Made by a program: the position numbers and the translations under genes. From the NCBI GenBank assembly GCA_020847395.1, contig JADLCD010000058.1, positions 1 to 64,000 on the forward strand: a DNA stretch of 64,000 nt, read 5' to 3'. This DNA is from Chitinophagaceae bacterium (lineage in GTDB: Bacteria > Bacteroidota > Bacteroidia > Chitinophagales > Chitinophagaceae). Shown one piece after another: positions 49,905 through 61,135 of the stretch. The notes below the pieces were generated by a model. The model saw nothing but the letters and a program-made list of their open reading frames with translations, had not been told where the DNA came from and ran no database searches. Each line of letters begins with the position of its first letter. Position 1 is the stretch's first letter.

Positions 49905-51119
49905 ATGCCGGCAGAAAAGCCATTTGTGGCAGCTTCGTTCAAATACGAAACTTTGGAGGAGACCCTTGATATTAAACCACGGGAAGCGCAATTATTAATT
50001 GGACTTCCGAGGGAAAACACGTTTGATGAAAACCGCATTTCCCTAACACCCGATGCAATAAATGTATTGGTAAATAACGGTCATAAAGTGGTAGTGGAGC
50101 ACAGGGCCGGGGAGGGCGCGCATTTTTCTGAAAAAGATTATAGCGATGCAGGCGCTAAAATTGCATACGATAAAAAGGAGGTTTTTCAGTGTGACCTTAT
50201 TATGAAGTCTGCCCCGGTAAACGAGTGTGAGCTGGAATTGCTGAAGCCGGATCAAACCATTATCTCTCCAATTCATTTGCCTGTAATGAAAACGTCCATC
50301 CTGCAATGCATGATGGAAAAAAGAGTTACAGCACTCTCTTTTGAAAATTTTAAGGATGATTCCGGGCATAACCCCATTGTAAGAAGTATGAGTGAAATTG
50401 CCGGGAGCGCCGTTATGCTGCTTGCCGGTAATTATTTAAGCAATGCCAATAATGGAAAAGGAATGTTGCTGGGAGGTATCTCCGGTATTCCGCCAACCAA
50501 AGTTGTAATTATTGGCGCGGGTATAGTGGGCGAATATGCAGCACGCACCGCGCTGGCGATGGGCAGCAGTGTAAAAGTTTTTGATAATAATATTTATAAG
50601 CTAAAACGCATGCAGGGCAATATTGGTGTTCGTATGTGGACCTCCGTTATTGAACCTAAAATATTAGCGAAACAATTAAAAACCTGCGATGTGGCAGTTG
50701 GCGCGCTATCTTCTTCCGGGGGAAGAACGCCGATTGTTGCTACAGAAGAAATGGTTTCTATTATGCGCCCGGGTAGTGTGATACTGGACGTTTGTATTGA
50801 CCGTGGCGGCTGTTTTGAAACATCAGAAATTACATCGCATGAAAATCCTGTATTCCTTAAACATGGTGTAATTCATTATTGTGTTCCAAATATTCCTTCG
50901 GGATTTGCACGTACCGCTTCACAGGCCATCAGCAATGTATTAATGCCTTTATTAATGGAAATTGGTGATGAGGGAGGGCTTGAAAAACTGGTATGGCATA
51001 AGTTTAATATCCGCAGCGGAATCTATCTTTTTAAAGGCGCACTTACCAATGTATATCTAAGCCAGCGTTTTAATCTAAAGTATACTGATTTAAATTTGCT
51101 GATTGCAAGCAGGAGATAA
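49905..51119 (+). CDS. ald: alanine dehydrogenase
   Basis: A 404-residue NAD-dependent enzyme converting L-alanine to pyruvate and ammonia. The N-terminal substrate domain has IGLPRENTFDENRISLTPDAINVLVNNGHKVVVEHRAG and DLIMKSAPVNECELELL; the Rossmann domain has VVIIGAGIVGEYAARTALAMGSSVKVFD. The end has NVLMPLLMEIGDEGGLEKL, typical of the Bacteroidetes branch. A frame opens with TTG at 49851, but ATG 49905 (MPAEKPFVAASF) is used. A role in nitrogen release or supply of D-Ala precursors is possible. It is the AlaDH/PNT fold, and I cannot fully exclude a transhydrogenase-like paralog. Confidence 0.88.
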   Translation: MPAEKPFVAASFKYETLEETLDIKPREAQLLIGLPRENTFDENRISLTPDAINVLVNNGHKVVVEHRAGEGAHFSEKDYSDAGAKIAYDKKEVFQCDLIMKSAPVNECELELLKPDQTIISPIHLPVMKTSILQCMMEKRVTALSFENFKDDSGHNPIVRSMSEIAGSAVMLLAGNYLSNANNGKGMLLGGISGIPPTKVVIIGAGIVGEYAARTALAMGSSVKVFDNNIYKLKRMQGNIGVRMWTSVIEPKILAKQLKTCDVAVGALSSSGGRTPIVATEEMVSIMRPGSVILDVCIDRGGCFETSEITSHENPVFLKHGVIHYCVPNIPSGFARTASQAISNVLMPLLMEIGDEGGLEKLVWHKFNIRSGIYLFKGALTNVYLSQRFNLKYTDLNLLIASRR

Positions 51120-51255
51120 TTTTATCTTATTGACAAACCAGTTGCGCTCTTCTCTCCTCAAAATTATTTTTTTGCTTTGCCATTATCCATTAACAGTACG
51201 TTGTGGATATTACCATAAATTAAGCCTTACATTGGTGCATCTTTAAGCAAGGTAT

Positions 51256-52437
51256 ATGCAGCCGCGAATAAATATCAAAAAAATGCCTGTACTCATAATG
51301 TGTATAATGAGTGCGCATTGTGGTGAAGCACAAAACAGGTTTATTGATTCATTTAATGTTTGGAACACGCCTGCACAAATAAAATCATTTCAAAGCGTTG
51401 CTATTGGAGGGGATGTATATTATTTTCAACCTGTGAGAGACCGGTTAGGCGCCTGGTTAAGTATGTATAAGGCTACAGGCCATATCATGTATTTTAATGT
51501 ATTAAAGAATTTTATTGATACCCTTATTGCACAGGCTGCAACTTCAAATACAATTCAGGGTAACCGCTATGAATATAAGGATAACTTTAAAGGATGGATA
51601 TACAAAACAAACGACGGCGAATTATTTGGAATGGAAGTGCCTTTAAGCGAAGGATATATTATGCGGTATTTATTTGAATTTATATACCTGGCAAAAAAAT
51701 ATGGAGTTGTTGAAAACAATGCCGAATGGTGCCGCAAAACTTTAACATGGCTTACTGAAAATGAATGGACAAAATGGAGAAGCCGGAGTATAAGACAATT
51801 TGGAAAACCCAATACATTGTTTTTGCGTGTGAGATTGCATATGGGTGCACATTGGGCGGCGGTAGCGCTTTTGCTAAATAAAATGACATCTGTAGATTCT
51901 ATAAGAGAGCAAACTAAAAGTGTTGTAGAACAATATGATCTTTTAGCAAAACGTGGGTTTATAAAAAATGATTTTGATGGGGGGGCTGCCATGTTTAGTC
52001 AAACCTATGGCAATACCAAAAATACAGATGCGCAGGAAAGTGCAGTATCCGTTATCCAGGATGTTTCGCATGCTAACCACTTCATTAGTTATATTGTTTT
52101 AGCCAACCAGTTAGGATGTGAATCCTGGAATGATGCGAAAATTACAGAAATGGCAAACCTTGATAAAAATATTTTATACAAAGGCGACTATACCTTCTGG
52201 GATTTAATAAATGGAACAGAAGACCCAAAGCGTGCGGGGAACTGGGGCAATTACCAGGCAGACGGGTGGCTGCTGCTTGATCAGTACGATACCGGATTAT
52301 TTAAAATTCATACAGCTATTTTGGATAATGCTAATGACATTACCAAAAGATATGGCCAATTATTTAATTACAGGGCAAACCTTGCTTTAGCTTATGCAAC
52401 TATTCACAAATCGCCATATGTTTTAAAATTGCAATAA
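51256..52437 (+). CDS. secreted (alpha/alpha)-toroid-like protein of unknown function
   Basis: A 393-residue protein whose N-terminus (NIKKMPVLIMCIMSAHCGEAQ) looks like a signal peptide or a poor lipoprotein signal. The rest is helical with many aromatic residues: LGAWLSMYKATGHIMYFNVLKNF, MRYLFEFIYLAKKYG, HMGAHWAAVALLLNKM, NYQADGWLLLDQYD. Repeated helix-turn-helix units with Trp and Tyr resemble (alpha/alpha)6 toroids of polysaccharide lyases and glycosidases, but no catalytic motif is clear. It is a lone gene between ald and a small ORF. I do not recognise the family. Confidence 0.65.
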   Translation: MQPRINIKKMPVLIMCIMSAHCGEAQNRFIDSFNVWNTPAQIKSFQSVAIGGDVYYFQPVRDRLGAWLSMYKATGHIMYFNVLKNFIDTLIAQAATSNTIQGNRYEYKDNFKGWIYKTNDGELFGMEVPLSEGYIMRYLFEFIYLAKKYGVVENNAEWCRKTLTWLTENEWTKWRSRSIRQFGKPNTLFLRVRLHMGAHWAAVALLLNKMTSVDSIREQTKSVVEQYDLLAKRGFIKNDFDGGAAMFSQTYGNTKNTDAQESAVSVIQDVSHANHFISYIVLANQLGCESWNDAKITEMANLDKNILYKGDYTFWDLINGTEDPKRAGNWGNYQADGWLLLDQYDTGLFKIHTAILDNANDITKRYGQLFNYRANLALAYATIHKSPYVLKLQ

Positions 52438-52466
52438 TAATTATCGGGTAGCTTACTAAAATCAAA

Positions 52467-52491
52467 CATGGAATCTAAATTCGATTCCATG
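52467..52491. terminator. hairpin between convergent genes
   Basis: CATGGAATC (52467-52475) and GATTCCATG (52483-52491) form 9-bp arms with a 7-base loop, between the ends of the toroid-like gene and the 67-aa gene. The T run is weak. Confidence 0.5.
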
Positions 52492-52521
52492 CCTAAATAA
52501 TATATCAATAAGTATTGTGAA

Positions 52522-52725
52522 TTACCAGCCTTGTTTTGCAGTACCTGCCTGTATTGCAGCTAATGCTTTAGCTTCACCCAAAAGGGTAGTTAATTTGTTG
52601 CCTTTACCATCATGACCTTGTGCCATATATGCCCCCTTGGCAGTTTTGGTAATTACGGCATCCTGGATAGGAACGTTTTTTTCTTTTGTTTTTACGTTGT
52701 ATGCTGTTAATGTTGTGTCTGACAT
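52522..52725 (-). CDS. small conserved-looking protein, 67 aa
   Basis: A 67-residue soluble protein: TAYNVKTKEKNVPIQDAVITKTAKGAYMAQG, then GKGNKLTTLLGEAKALAAIQAGTAKQGW. The layout suggests a small beta-hairpin (about 5-45) and one helix (48-62). The composition and regular frame look coding, and the gap before gyrB leaves room for its own promoter. I do not recognise a named family; annotation as hypothetical. Confidence 0.6.
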   Translation of the reverse strand: MSDTTLTAYNVKTKEKNVPIQDAVITKTAKGAYMAQGHDGKGNKLTTLLGEAKALAAIQAGTAKQGW

Positions 52726-52829
52726 TTTAATAAGTTTTTATTGTTAATAATTGTTTTATTAAATCTTTTGCGAATATGTGTTCAGGCCCGAAGATAATAA
52801 AATATCATTTCCGCAAATGCTAAAGTTAT

Positions 52830-54827
<1,998 letters not shown>

Positions 54828-54858
54828 TCAACTGTTTTCTTATCAAAAAAATATCCTG

Positions 54859-54866
54859 CAAAAGTA
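54859..54866 (-). promoter_or_regulatory. -7 promoter box of gyrB
   Basis: Minus-strand TACTTTTG, exact TAnnTTTG match, 47 bases before the gyrB start codon. Confidence 0.55.
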
Positions 54867-55059
54867 CAAAAATTAAGCCGGGTAAGAGCGGTTTTTAAGG
54901 CTTTTTTTGAGGTATTTACACGCATTGTTTCCACATAATTGTAGTGATAGTATACAATGCCTTCAAGAAAGTATATATCAACAAGAAATATGAACAAAAA
55001 ATTATTTATTTTTTTAGAAAGTTTATTAAGGCGATGGTATTTTAGTTTCGAAAAGCAAG

Positions 55060-55734
55060 TTACTCTTTATCCCCAATTGCCCTGTTCAAAAACTCAATCA
55101 ATGGTTGTAAAGCCACAAATGCTTCAACACTGTTTTTCACCAAATCCTTAGCTGTTAATTCCGTATCTGTAAATACCTTCATTGCAATCCAGCTTTTGTA
55201 TTTAAGGTAATCTGCCGCAGGGTTATCTTTTGTATATCCCTTAGGCACATTCGCTAAACGGATTTCTGCATCCTGGTCAAGCGTTTTATATGCAGCGGTA
55301 AATTTTTTTGCGGTGATGATTTTTTTAAACTCGTCAAAACAGTAATCAATTTCCTGTCTTATTTTTTGTGTTTCTGCGGGCATCGGCATCCATATACCAC
55401 CGCCAATAAAACTATTGCCGGGCTCAAGGTGAAAATAATAACCGGCAAATACGGTTTTTTTGCCGCCCTTGTTTATGCTTGCCGCAAAATTCTTTTTATA
55501 CGGTGTTTTGTCTTTACTGAAACGGATATCTCTATTAATACGGAACATGCATTCCTTTGCAGTGAGCGATGCTATAGACGCGTCTTTTTTTCCATACGCG
55601 TCAATCAACTCCTGAATAAAATTTTCGAAATCTTTTTTTGCTGTTTCATATTTCGCACGGTTTGCATCAAACCAGGGCTTGTTATTATTTTTTGCAAGTG
55701 ATTTTAAAAATTGAATGGTGGGTTGCTGCAGCAT
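55060..55734 (-). CDS. DUF2461 family protein
   Basis: A 224-residue protein of the DUF2461/TIGR02453 family. FLKSLAKNNNKPWFDANRAKYETAKKDFENFIQELID, CMFRINRDIRFSKDKTPYKKNFAASINKGGKK and YFHLEPGNSFIGGGIWMPMP are the family hallmark in order. The biochemical function is unknown, though the family is widespread. Monocistronic; the 247-base gap to gyrB shows nothing else clear. Confidence 0.93.
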   Translation of the reverse strand: MLQQPTIQFLKSLAKNNNKPWFDANRAKYETAKKDFENFIQELIDAYGKKDASIASLTAKECMFRINRDIRFSKDKTPYKKNFAASINKGGKKTVFAGYYFHLEPGNSFIGGGIWMPMPAETQKIRQEIDYCFDEFKKIITAKKFTAAYKTLDQDAEIRLANVPKGYTKDNPAADYLKYKSWIAMKVFTDTELTAKDLVKNSVEAFVALQPLIEFLNRAIGDKE

Positions 55735-55852
55735 ACAAATATAATTTTGCTTTTACCGGCAATTTACATGTAGTTGATTTAATAATCGGGGTATTTACTT
55801 TTTCGATAAAACGTGATACAAATGTGAGATTAGCGTCTCGCCTTTCGCGTTC

Positions 55853-56416
55853 TTACTTCACTCTCGACCAGTTTTCTCCGCTCTTAATTCTGTATAAAGT
55901 CATTTCACTTATTTTATACTTTTCAGCCAACTGTTTAAACGTGAGTTTGCGCTTGGGGTCTGTAATAGATTTTTTGATGATGCTTACCTGTGCAGCATTG
56001 AGTTTTAATCCGGCGGAGCGATTTGCCTGCACTTTTTTATAAGCAACTTTTGCCGGACTTTTTTGTTGATGACTGCTTACTTCGCTCAATGTTGCCCATT
56101 TAAGGTTCGAAGCCTTATTGTCAATTTTGTTATAGTTAACGTGGATTACATATTGATGTTTGGGAGATGGCTTTTTACAAAATATACGGGCTATCTCCCT
56201 ATGAATATATAAGGTGCCTTTATTGTTGGGGCGATGTAGATTGAGACTGCGATATCCTGTAGTTAAAGAGCCGCTGAGCAATTGCCCATCTTCGTGAACG
56301 TTCTTTGAAAAACTTGCTACTCTGCCCAGGTTTGATACTGCATATTTTTTTCTTAATGCCGCCGAGCCGGGGAATTGTAAGGGTTTCCAGGTTTCGCCTG
56401 CAACTTTCTTTATCAT
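55853..56416 (-). CDS. NUMOD4/HNH-type protein with C-terminal HTH
   Basis: A 187-residue protein resembling homing-endonuclease relatives. NUMOD4 motif at the N-terminus: ETWKPLQFPGSAALRKKYAVSNLGRVASF. Central HNH-like part: IHREIARIFCKKPSPKHQYVIHVNYNKIDNKASNLKWAT, where one His of the usual His-His pair is Ile and the following Asp is Asn (HHxDGN to IHxNYN). The C-terminal segment LTFKQLAEKYKISEMTLYRIKSGENWSRVK is a helix-turn-helix. It is not inside an intron or phage. With the altered catalytic site it may be a host DNA-binding regulator; activity is uncertain. Confidence 0.78.
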   Translation of the reverse strand: MIKKVAGETWKPLQFPGSAALRKKYAVSNLGRVASFSKNVHEDGQLLSGSLTTGYRSLNLHRPNNKGTLYIHREIARIFCKKPSPKHQYVIHVNYNKIDNKASNLKWATLSEVSSHQQKSPAKVAYKKVQANRSAGLKLNAAQVSIIKKSITDPKRKLTFKQLAEKYKISEMTLYRIKSGENWSRVK

Positions 56417-56551
56417 ATATGATGTTTTTAGGTTGTATAAATGTAATACAATCTTATGGTATATAATTTCTTTTGTTTAAATCCTTGAGCGGGTATACAG
56501 GCAGGTTATGGCTATGATAGAAAGATATTTACAATTATGCACTATAAGTAC

Positions 56552-56583
56552 AAAAGCCCCGATGTAGAAACATCGGGACTTTT
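56552..56583 (-). terminator. terminator of the M3 peptidase gene
   Basis: AAAAGCCCCGATGT and ACATCGGGACTTTT form 14-position arms with one mismatch around a 4-base loop, with A and T tails. It lies 38 bases beyond the stop at 56622. Confidence 0.82.
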
Positions 56584-56621
56584 GGTTAAGGCTCTGATTA
56601 GTAGCTATTTTTAAAATTTGT

Positions 56622-58340
56622 TTAGCCCGGCATTTCGGTATCAACAAATTCCATTAATTCTTTTATATATGCTGGTGAAAATTTAAACTGTAACCCTGCA
56701 GTCTTATATAACTCCGGCAACGTTTTCGTTCCCCCCAAACTTAAAGCATTCATGTAATTATCCAAAGCTTTTTCTTTATTTTCTTTGAATTGTTTCCACA
56801 TGCCGATAGAGCCGAGCTGCGCTATACCATACTCAATATAGTAAAACGGAACTTCAAACAAATGCAACTGGCGCTGCCACGCGTTTTCACGATAATTATC
56901 TAATCCCGTGAAATCTATTTGGTTAGATGAAAATTCATTTAAAATTTCCATCCATTTCGCCTTTCTTTCTTCCAGCGAATGGAACGGATTTTCATAAATC
57001 CAATGCTGAAATTTATCAATGGTGGCTATCCACGGCATTACGGTAATCACTCTTTCCAGTTGATGTTCTTTCGCTCTTGTAAGGTCATCAGCGGAGTTAA
57101 AAAAGCTATCCCAGTAGTCCATCGTAAATAATTCCATCGACATACTGGCTACTTCAGCCATTTCAATCGGGTATTCTTTAAATGCGCTCAACTCCAGCGG
57201 GTGCGATAAAAACGAATGAATAGCATGACCGCCTTCATGCACCATCGTAGTTACATCGTGCATTTGCCCGGCAGCATTCATAAAAATAAACGGTGCCCCG
57301 CTTTCTGCCAACGGCATATTATATCCGCCGGGCGCTTTACCTTTCCTGCTGTCAAGGTCAAGATGTTTAAGATCATCCATCTTTTGCAAACAATCTGCAA
57401 AAAACGGGCGCAGCCTGTTAAAGCATTGAATGGATTTCTCCAATAATTCTTTACCATCTTTAAACGGGCGCAGGGGTTCGGTGCCTTCCGCTTCTGCTTC
57501 CGTATCCCAGGGGCGGAGTATATCCAGCCCTAATTTTTCTTTTTTCTTTTTGTTGATTTTATCTACCAGCGGCACTACATAGTGCTTTACCCCTTCATGA
57601 AAATCAAAACAGTCTTGTTTGGTATAATCAAACCTGCTTTTTTCAACAAAAATGTAGTCGCGGTAGTTACTGAAGCCGGCATTCAGCGCCACCTGGTGGC
57701 GTTTATGAATAAGTGTGGTGAAAAGGTCGTTTAATGCATCCTTATCCTGCAATCTCCGCTCATTGATTTTGCGGTAAACAGATTCGCGAAGCGCCCTGTT
57801 ATGACTTTCCAAAAACTTAGAAGCCTGTTGCAACGTATATTCTTTTCCTTCTACTTCAATAGTCATTTTTCCAACAACGGCGCCATACTGTTGCTGCTCC
57901 ACGCTCAATTCAGATAATAGCTGAATATTTTCTTCGCGAAAAAGGTCAATATTCTTTTTAACAGAGCGCAGGTAGGTAAAATATTTATCCTGGTCGAGTG
58001 ATTTGGTATAAGGATTATCAATCAGTTTTTTATTGATAATATCGCTATACGGTTGAATGTTGGGAGAAATATCAGTATAAAAGAAATTAAAAGCATCTCT
58101 TAATGTTGCGTTCTCCGTATCGCAGGTCATGCGAACCTGGCGCCAGCACGCATCTTCAGATATTACCGCTTCCAGTTCGCTTACATCTTCAAGCCATTGC
58201 TCCAGTTCTTTTTTGGAATGTATATTACGCTCAACCAACGCTTTAAAATAAGGCTCCAGCGCTTCCCATGTAGTAACCTCAAAATTTTTGGGCAGAAAGT
58301 GTCTTTCTTTCTTTTGTATATCAGCGGTAGCTTTAATCAT
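56622..58340 (-). CDS. M3 family oligoendopeptidase
   Basis: A 572-residue cytosolic zinc peptidase (PepF/M3B type). Zinc motif TMVHEGGHAIHSFL near residue 370, with the third ligand Glu about 28 residues later in PIEMAEVASMSMELF. The preceding region FMNAAGQMHDVTTMVHEGGHAIH and the end (FYYIEYGIAQLGSIGMWKQFKENKEKALDNYMNALSLGGTKTLPELYKTAG) match family relatives. ATG 58340 (MIKATADIQ) is used; the longer frame opens with TTG at 58367. It degrades small peptides. A strong terminator follows. Confidence 0.93.
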   Translation of the reverse strand: MIKATADIQKKERHFLPKNFEVTTWEALEPYFKALVERNIHSKKELEQWLEDVSELEAVISEDACWRQVRMTCDTENATLRDAFNFFYTDISPNIQPYSDIINKKLIDNPYTKSLDQDKYFTYLRSVKKNIDLFREENIQLLSELSVEQQQYGAVVGKMTIEVEGKEYTLQQASKFLESHNRALRESVYRKINERRLQDKDALNDLFTTLIHKRHQVALNAGFSNYRDYIFVEKSRFDYTKQDCFDFHEGVKHYVVPLVDKINKKKKEKLGLDILRPWDTEAEAEGTEPLRPFKDGKELLEKSIQCFNRLRPFFADCLQKMDDLKHLDLDSRKGKAPGGYNMPLAESGAPFIFMNAAGQMHDVTTMVHEGGHAIHSFLSHPLELSAFKEYPIEMAEVASMSMELFTMDYWDSFFNSADDLTRAKEHQLERVITVMPWIATIDKFQHWIYENPFHSLEERKAKWMEILNEFSSNQIDFTGLDNYRENAWQRQLHLFEVPFYYIEYGIAQLGSIGMWKQFKENKEKALDNYMNALSLGGTKTLPELYKTAGLQFKFSPAYIKELMEFVDTEMPG

Positions 58341-58384
58341 AATTATAGTTAGAAAAGAGATAAGCAAAAGATGCGGCGGTACGA

Positions 58385-59038
58385 TTATTTCTTTTTAGGA
58401 GCGGCCTTTTTCTTAGGCTTTTCTTCCGCGCCAGCTTTATCTTCTTTTTTGACAGCCGCTTTCTTTTTTGGCGCTTCTTCTTTTTTCTTTACTGCTTCTT
58501 TTGCCGGTTTTTCTTCAGCAGGCGCTTCTTTTTTCTTAGCTGCTTTTTTGGGCTTCTCCTTCGCTTCTTCGGCTGCTTCTTCTTTCTTTTTAGCCGTTTT
58601 CTTTTCTTCTTTTACTTCCGGTTCAGCAGCAACTTCTTCTTCCTCTTCTACCACTTCAGGCACTTTTATCTCAACATTATTTGAAGTGAGAATTTCAAGC
58701 CATTTTACAATCTTCTTCATATCGCTTGTGTATACACGCTCAAAATCCATATCGGGGTATACTGCTTCAAAATATTTTTTTACTGCTGCATTGTCTTTTG
58801 CATCCGGCAACGGAGTATTGTTTTCTTTCATTACAAGAAAAACCTCCGCGAGATTTACATTGTCACGAACAGTAAATATTTCAATACTCTCCAGGTGGGA
58901 GAAATTGTGACTGCGCGAAGAAACGAAACGGCTGCTTTTATCATCCAGCGAACGAACAATAGCGCCATCACCTTTAGAGCTTAATAACTCATACAAACCC
59001 GGTAAACCTGTAACAGATATAATTTTACTGTATTCCAT
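58385..59038 (-). CDS. DUF5606 protein with Lys/Ala/Glu-rich tail
   Basis: A 217-residue protein. The first 125 residues (YSKIISVTGLPGLYELLSSKGDGAIVRSLDD, LESIEIFTVRDNVNLAEVFLVMKEN, VKKYFEAVYPDMDFERVYTSDMKKIVKWLEIL) are the Bacteroidetes DUF5606 domain, likely nucleic-acid-associated. The rest is a disordered tail of K, A, E and P (EEKPAKE, KKKEEAPKKK, KKKAAPKKK), suggesting DNA or ribosome contact, like histone-H1-type tails. No signal peptide. Function is unknown. Confidence 0.88.
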   Translation of the reverse strand: MEYSKIISVTGLPGLYELLSSKGDGAIVRSLDDKSSRFVSSRSHNFSHLESIEIFTVRDNVNLAEVFLVMKENNTPLPDAKDNAAVKKYFEAVYPDMDFERVYTSDMKKIVKWLEILTSNNVEIKVPEVVEEEEEVAAEPEVKEEKKTAKKKEEAAEEAKEKPKKAAKKKEAPAEEKPAKEAVKKKEEAPKKKAAVKKEDKAGAEEKPKKKAAPKKK

Positions 59039-59089
59039 AATCGGTCAAATCATTTTAAGGAGGTGCAATATAATAGGAAATTAGATAAG

Positions 59090-60172
59090 TTAGTCGGGGA
59101 AAAGTGTTTTATCAATATTCGGGATAATGTGTAAGGCATTTTTATAGTATATTTTTTTCAGAATAGCGTCTGGAAGCGCCATACCGTACATCCGCCAGAA
59201 AGCGTGATATTTTTTGTGATACGGAAAGTATTCATCAGCGGTTTCCAGCACCCGGAAATAGGTATTATACTCTTCCGGCACCCAACTGTCTTTGCCAAAC
59301 ATAATCCTGTCCTGGTATTTTTCAAAAAACTGCCTTGCCGCACGGGGCTGCCTGCCTAATTCTGCAATCACCGCGCCAAACTCTACCACCACATTCGGCA
59401 TTTCATCCAAAAGTGAGCTGAGCTTGCCAAGATCGTTGGGATACCAGCCAAAATGCGCTGCTATAAAAGTTGTTTGGGGATGTTTTTTAAACATGCGATG
59501 CTGTTCTTCTATCAATTGCTCCCAGGGTTCCGGATTATTGGCGTCTCTTTTCCTTTCGGGATGCGTTTTTAATTCGAGCCAGCGCTCGTTATGTTCATCC
59601 ATATCATCCCAAAAAGGCTTGGGGTCAGCCGTATGAATAAGCACGGGAATTTTAAGCTCGCCGCATTTATCCCAGATGGCATCCAGGCGGGCATCATCTA
59701 CCGCCACTCTTTTACCATCTTTATCTTTTACGGAGAAACCGAGATTCTTAAAAATTTTTAAACCATTGGCGCCATGCTGCACATCTTCCTGTAACTGTTT
59801 AACCGCGTTTGCCGTCCAGTCTTTTTCGCCTACACCGGCAAAATCAATATTTGCAAAAACAATAAATCTTTTTGCTGCCGTTTTCTTAATACTTTCTGTC
59901 ATGCTTTGCAGCTTATTGCCATTACCACCGCTAAGATTCACCATTACCGCCATATTCATTTTATCCATATCCTTAAGCAAGCCGGGTATTGCCTGTTCTG
60001 ATAAATTCCACTGGTGATTGTGTACATCAATAAAAGGAAATTTAGCTTTGGTAACGATGTGTTCAGGTACAACAAGTGTGGACACCGGATCGTATTTTTC
60101 AAAATCCATTGACTTTTGAGCTTGTGCACCTGCAAACAAAAGACAGGAAAAAACAACTAATGATTTCTTCAT
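59090..60172 (-). CDS. secreted amidohydrolase family protein
   Basis: A 360-residue metal-dependent hydrolase of the amidohydrolase-2 superfamily, exported (signal MKKSLVVFSCLLFAGAQAQ). FIDVHNHQWNL (His-x-His metal site), GLKIFKNLG (bridging Lys region), VLIHTADP, FIAAHFGWYPNDLG and FGKDSWVP occur in the expected order. Substrate could be a cyclic amide, ester or an aromatic acid. It lies 24 bases upstream of... the ferredoxin-reductase-like gene's stop on the same strand, so cotranscription is possible. Confidence 0.87.
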   Translation of the reverse strand: MKKSLVVFSCLLFAGAQAQKSMDFEKYDPVSTLVVPEHIVTKAKFPFIDVHNHQWNLSEQAIPGLLKDMDKMNMAVMVNLSGGNGNKLQSMTESIKKTAAKRFIVFANIDFAGVGEKDWTANAVKQLQEDVQHGANGLKIFKNLGFSVKDKDGKRVAVDDARLDAIWDKCGELKIPVLIHTADPKPFWDDMDEHNERWLELKTHPERKRDANNPEPWEQLIEEQHRMFKKHPQTTFIAAHFGWYPNDLGKLSSLLDEMPNVVVEFGAVIAELGRQPRAARQFFEKYQDRIMFGKDSWVPEEYNTYFRVLETADEYFPYHKKYHAFWRMYGMALPDAILKKIYYKNALHIIPNIDKTLFPD

Positions 60173-60196
60173 AGCCTATACTTTCATATTTACTAA

Positions 60197-60916
60197 TCAC
60201 CCATACAACTCCTGGTGAATAGACTTTCTGTCATAACCCATCGATACAATTCTTTGCTTGGCCTCGTCAATCATATTTTTCCAGCCGCAGAGAAAGAATT
60301 GAGCCGGAGGTTTGTGTTGTGTAAGTTCTTCATACACGGCATGCACATACCCTGTTTTTCCCTCCCATTCCTCTCTTGATAATGTAGGTATATAATGAAA
60401 CTGCGGTACGTTTTCTGTAAGGTGACGCAATTCATCATAATACAAAATATTGCACTTTTCGCGGCAGCCAAAAATGAGATAAATATTCTGGTGAGCCACA
60501 TTGTGCATATCAATATAATGAATCATGCTTCGGAAAGGCGCTACACCTGTGCCGGTGCAGATAAGAAATAATTCTTTATCTAATTGTTCGGGTAAAGTAA
60601 ATACACCAATGGCTCCGCGAAATGTAAATACAGAACCTTCTTTTATTTCATTGAAAATATAGGTTGTGCCGGCGCCGCCTTCCAACAATACAATTACCAG
60701 TTCAAATACATTGGTGCCATCCGGCCAGGAAGCGATTGAATAACTGCGCCAGCGTTTTGCAGGCCTCTCATCAATAGGTAAATCGAGTGTAACAAACTGT
60801 CCGGGCTTAAAATCGAAATTATCTGTATCCGTTACCCTTATCCAATACCTGCGTGTAAGCGGGGCTTCTTCTTTAATGCGAATTACAACACCTTCACGCC
60901 ATGGTAATGATGACAT
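60197..60916 (-). CDS. ferredoxin/flavodoxin-NADP reductase-like oxidoreductase
   Basis: A 239-residue FAD- and NAD(P)-binding enzyme. FAD site RWRSYSIASWP (RxYS motif), followed by GTGVAPFRSMIHY (NAD(P) P-loop), FGCREKCNILYYDEL and the C-terminal FLCGWKNMIDEAKQRIVSMG. It lacks a ferredoxin domain, so it likely passes electrons from NAD(P)H to a separate carrier. The frame opens with TTG at 60931; ATG 60916 (MSSLPWREG) is used. A Rieske protein at 17.8 kb is too far away to be a clear partner. Confidence 0.9.
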   Translation of the reverse strand: MSSLPWREGVVIRIKEEAPLTRRYWIRVTDTDNFDFKPGQFVTLDLPIDERPAKRWRSYSIASWPDGTNVFELVIVLLEGGAGTTYIFNEIKEGSVFTFRGAIGVFTLPEQLDKELFLICTGTGVAPFRSMIHYIDMHNVAHQNIYLIFGCREKCNILYYDELRHLTENVPQFHYIPTLSREEWEGKTGYVHAVYEELTQHKPPAQFFLCGWKNMIDEAKQRIVSMGYDRKSIHQELYG

Positions 60917-60959
60917 AGTAAAAAGTTTCAATCGTTAGTGGAATCTTTATAAAGATAAG

Positions 60960-60985
60960 GAATTTGAAATTTGAAATTTGAGATT
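60960..60985. repeat. degenerate GAAATTTGAAATTTGAG repeat
   Basis: Two to three GAAATTT units; kin to the GATTTGAG repeats at 31722-31783. Confidence 0.5.
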
Positions 60986-61010
60986 GATGGGCTGCATGCT
61001 TCATAAAAAA

Positions 61011-61036
61011 AGAGGCTGCCAGTTAAAGCAGCCTCT
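61011..61036 (-). terminator. terminator of obgE
   Basis: AGAGGCTGC (61011-61019) and GCAGCCTCT (61028-61036) are perfect 9-bp arms; on the minus strand the hairpin runs into a run of Ts. It lies 100 bases after the obgE stop. Confidence 0.82.
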
Positions 61037-61135
61037 ATTGCCAAAAAAATGGCAGGCAATCGGAGGTTGTAACACGATCAATAAATTACTCTACTGATTT
61101 GCGGGAGTAATATTACAGCATTTATTACAATAATG

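Noticed and set aside
49409-50038. 209-codon frame opposite tsaE and ald
   Set aside because: Antisense shadow of two well-conserved genes.
58371-58910. 179-codon Ala/Phe/Ser-rich frame opposite the DUF5606 tail
   Set aside because: Explained by the complement of Lys/Ala/Glu codons; it imitates a hydrophobic protein.
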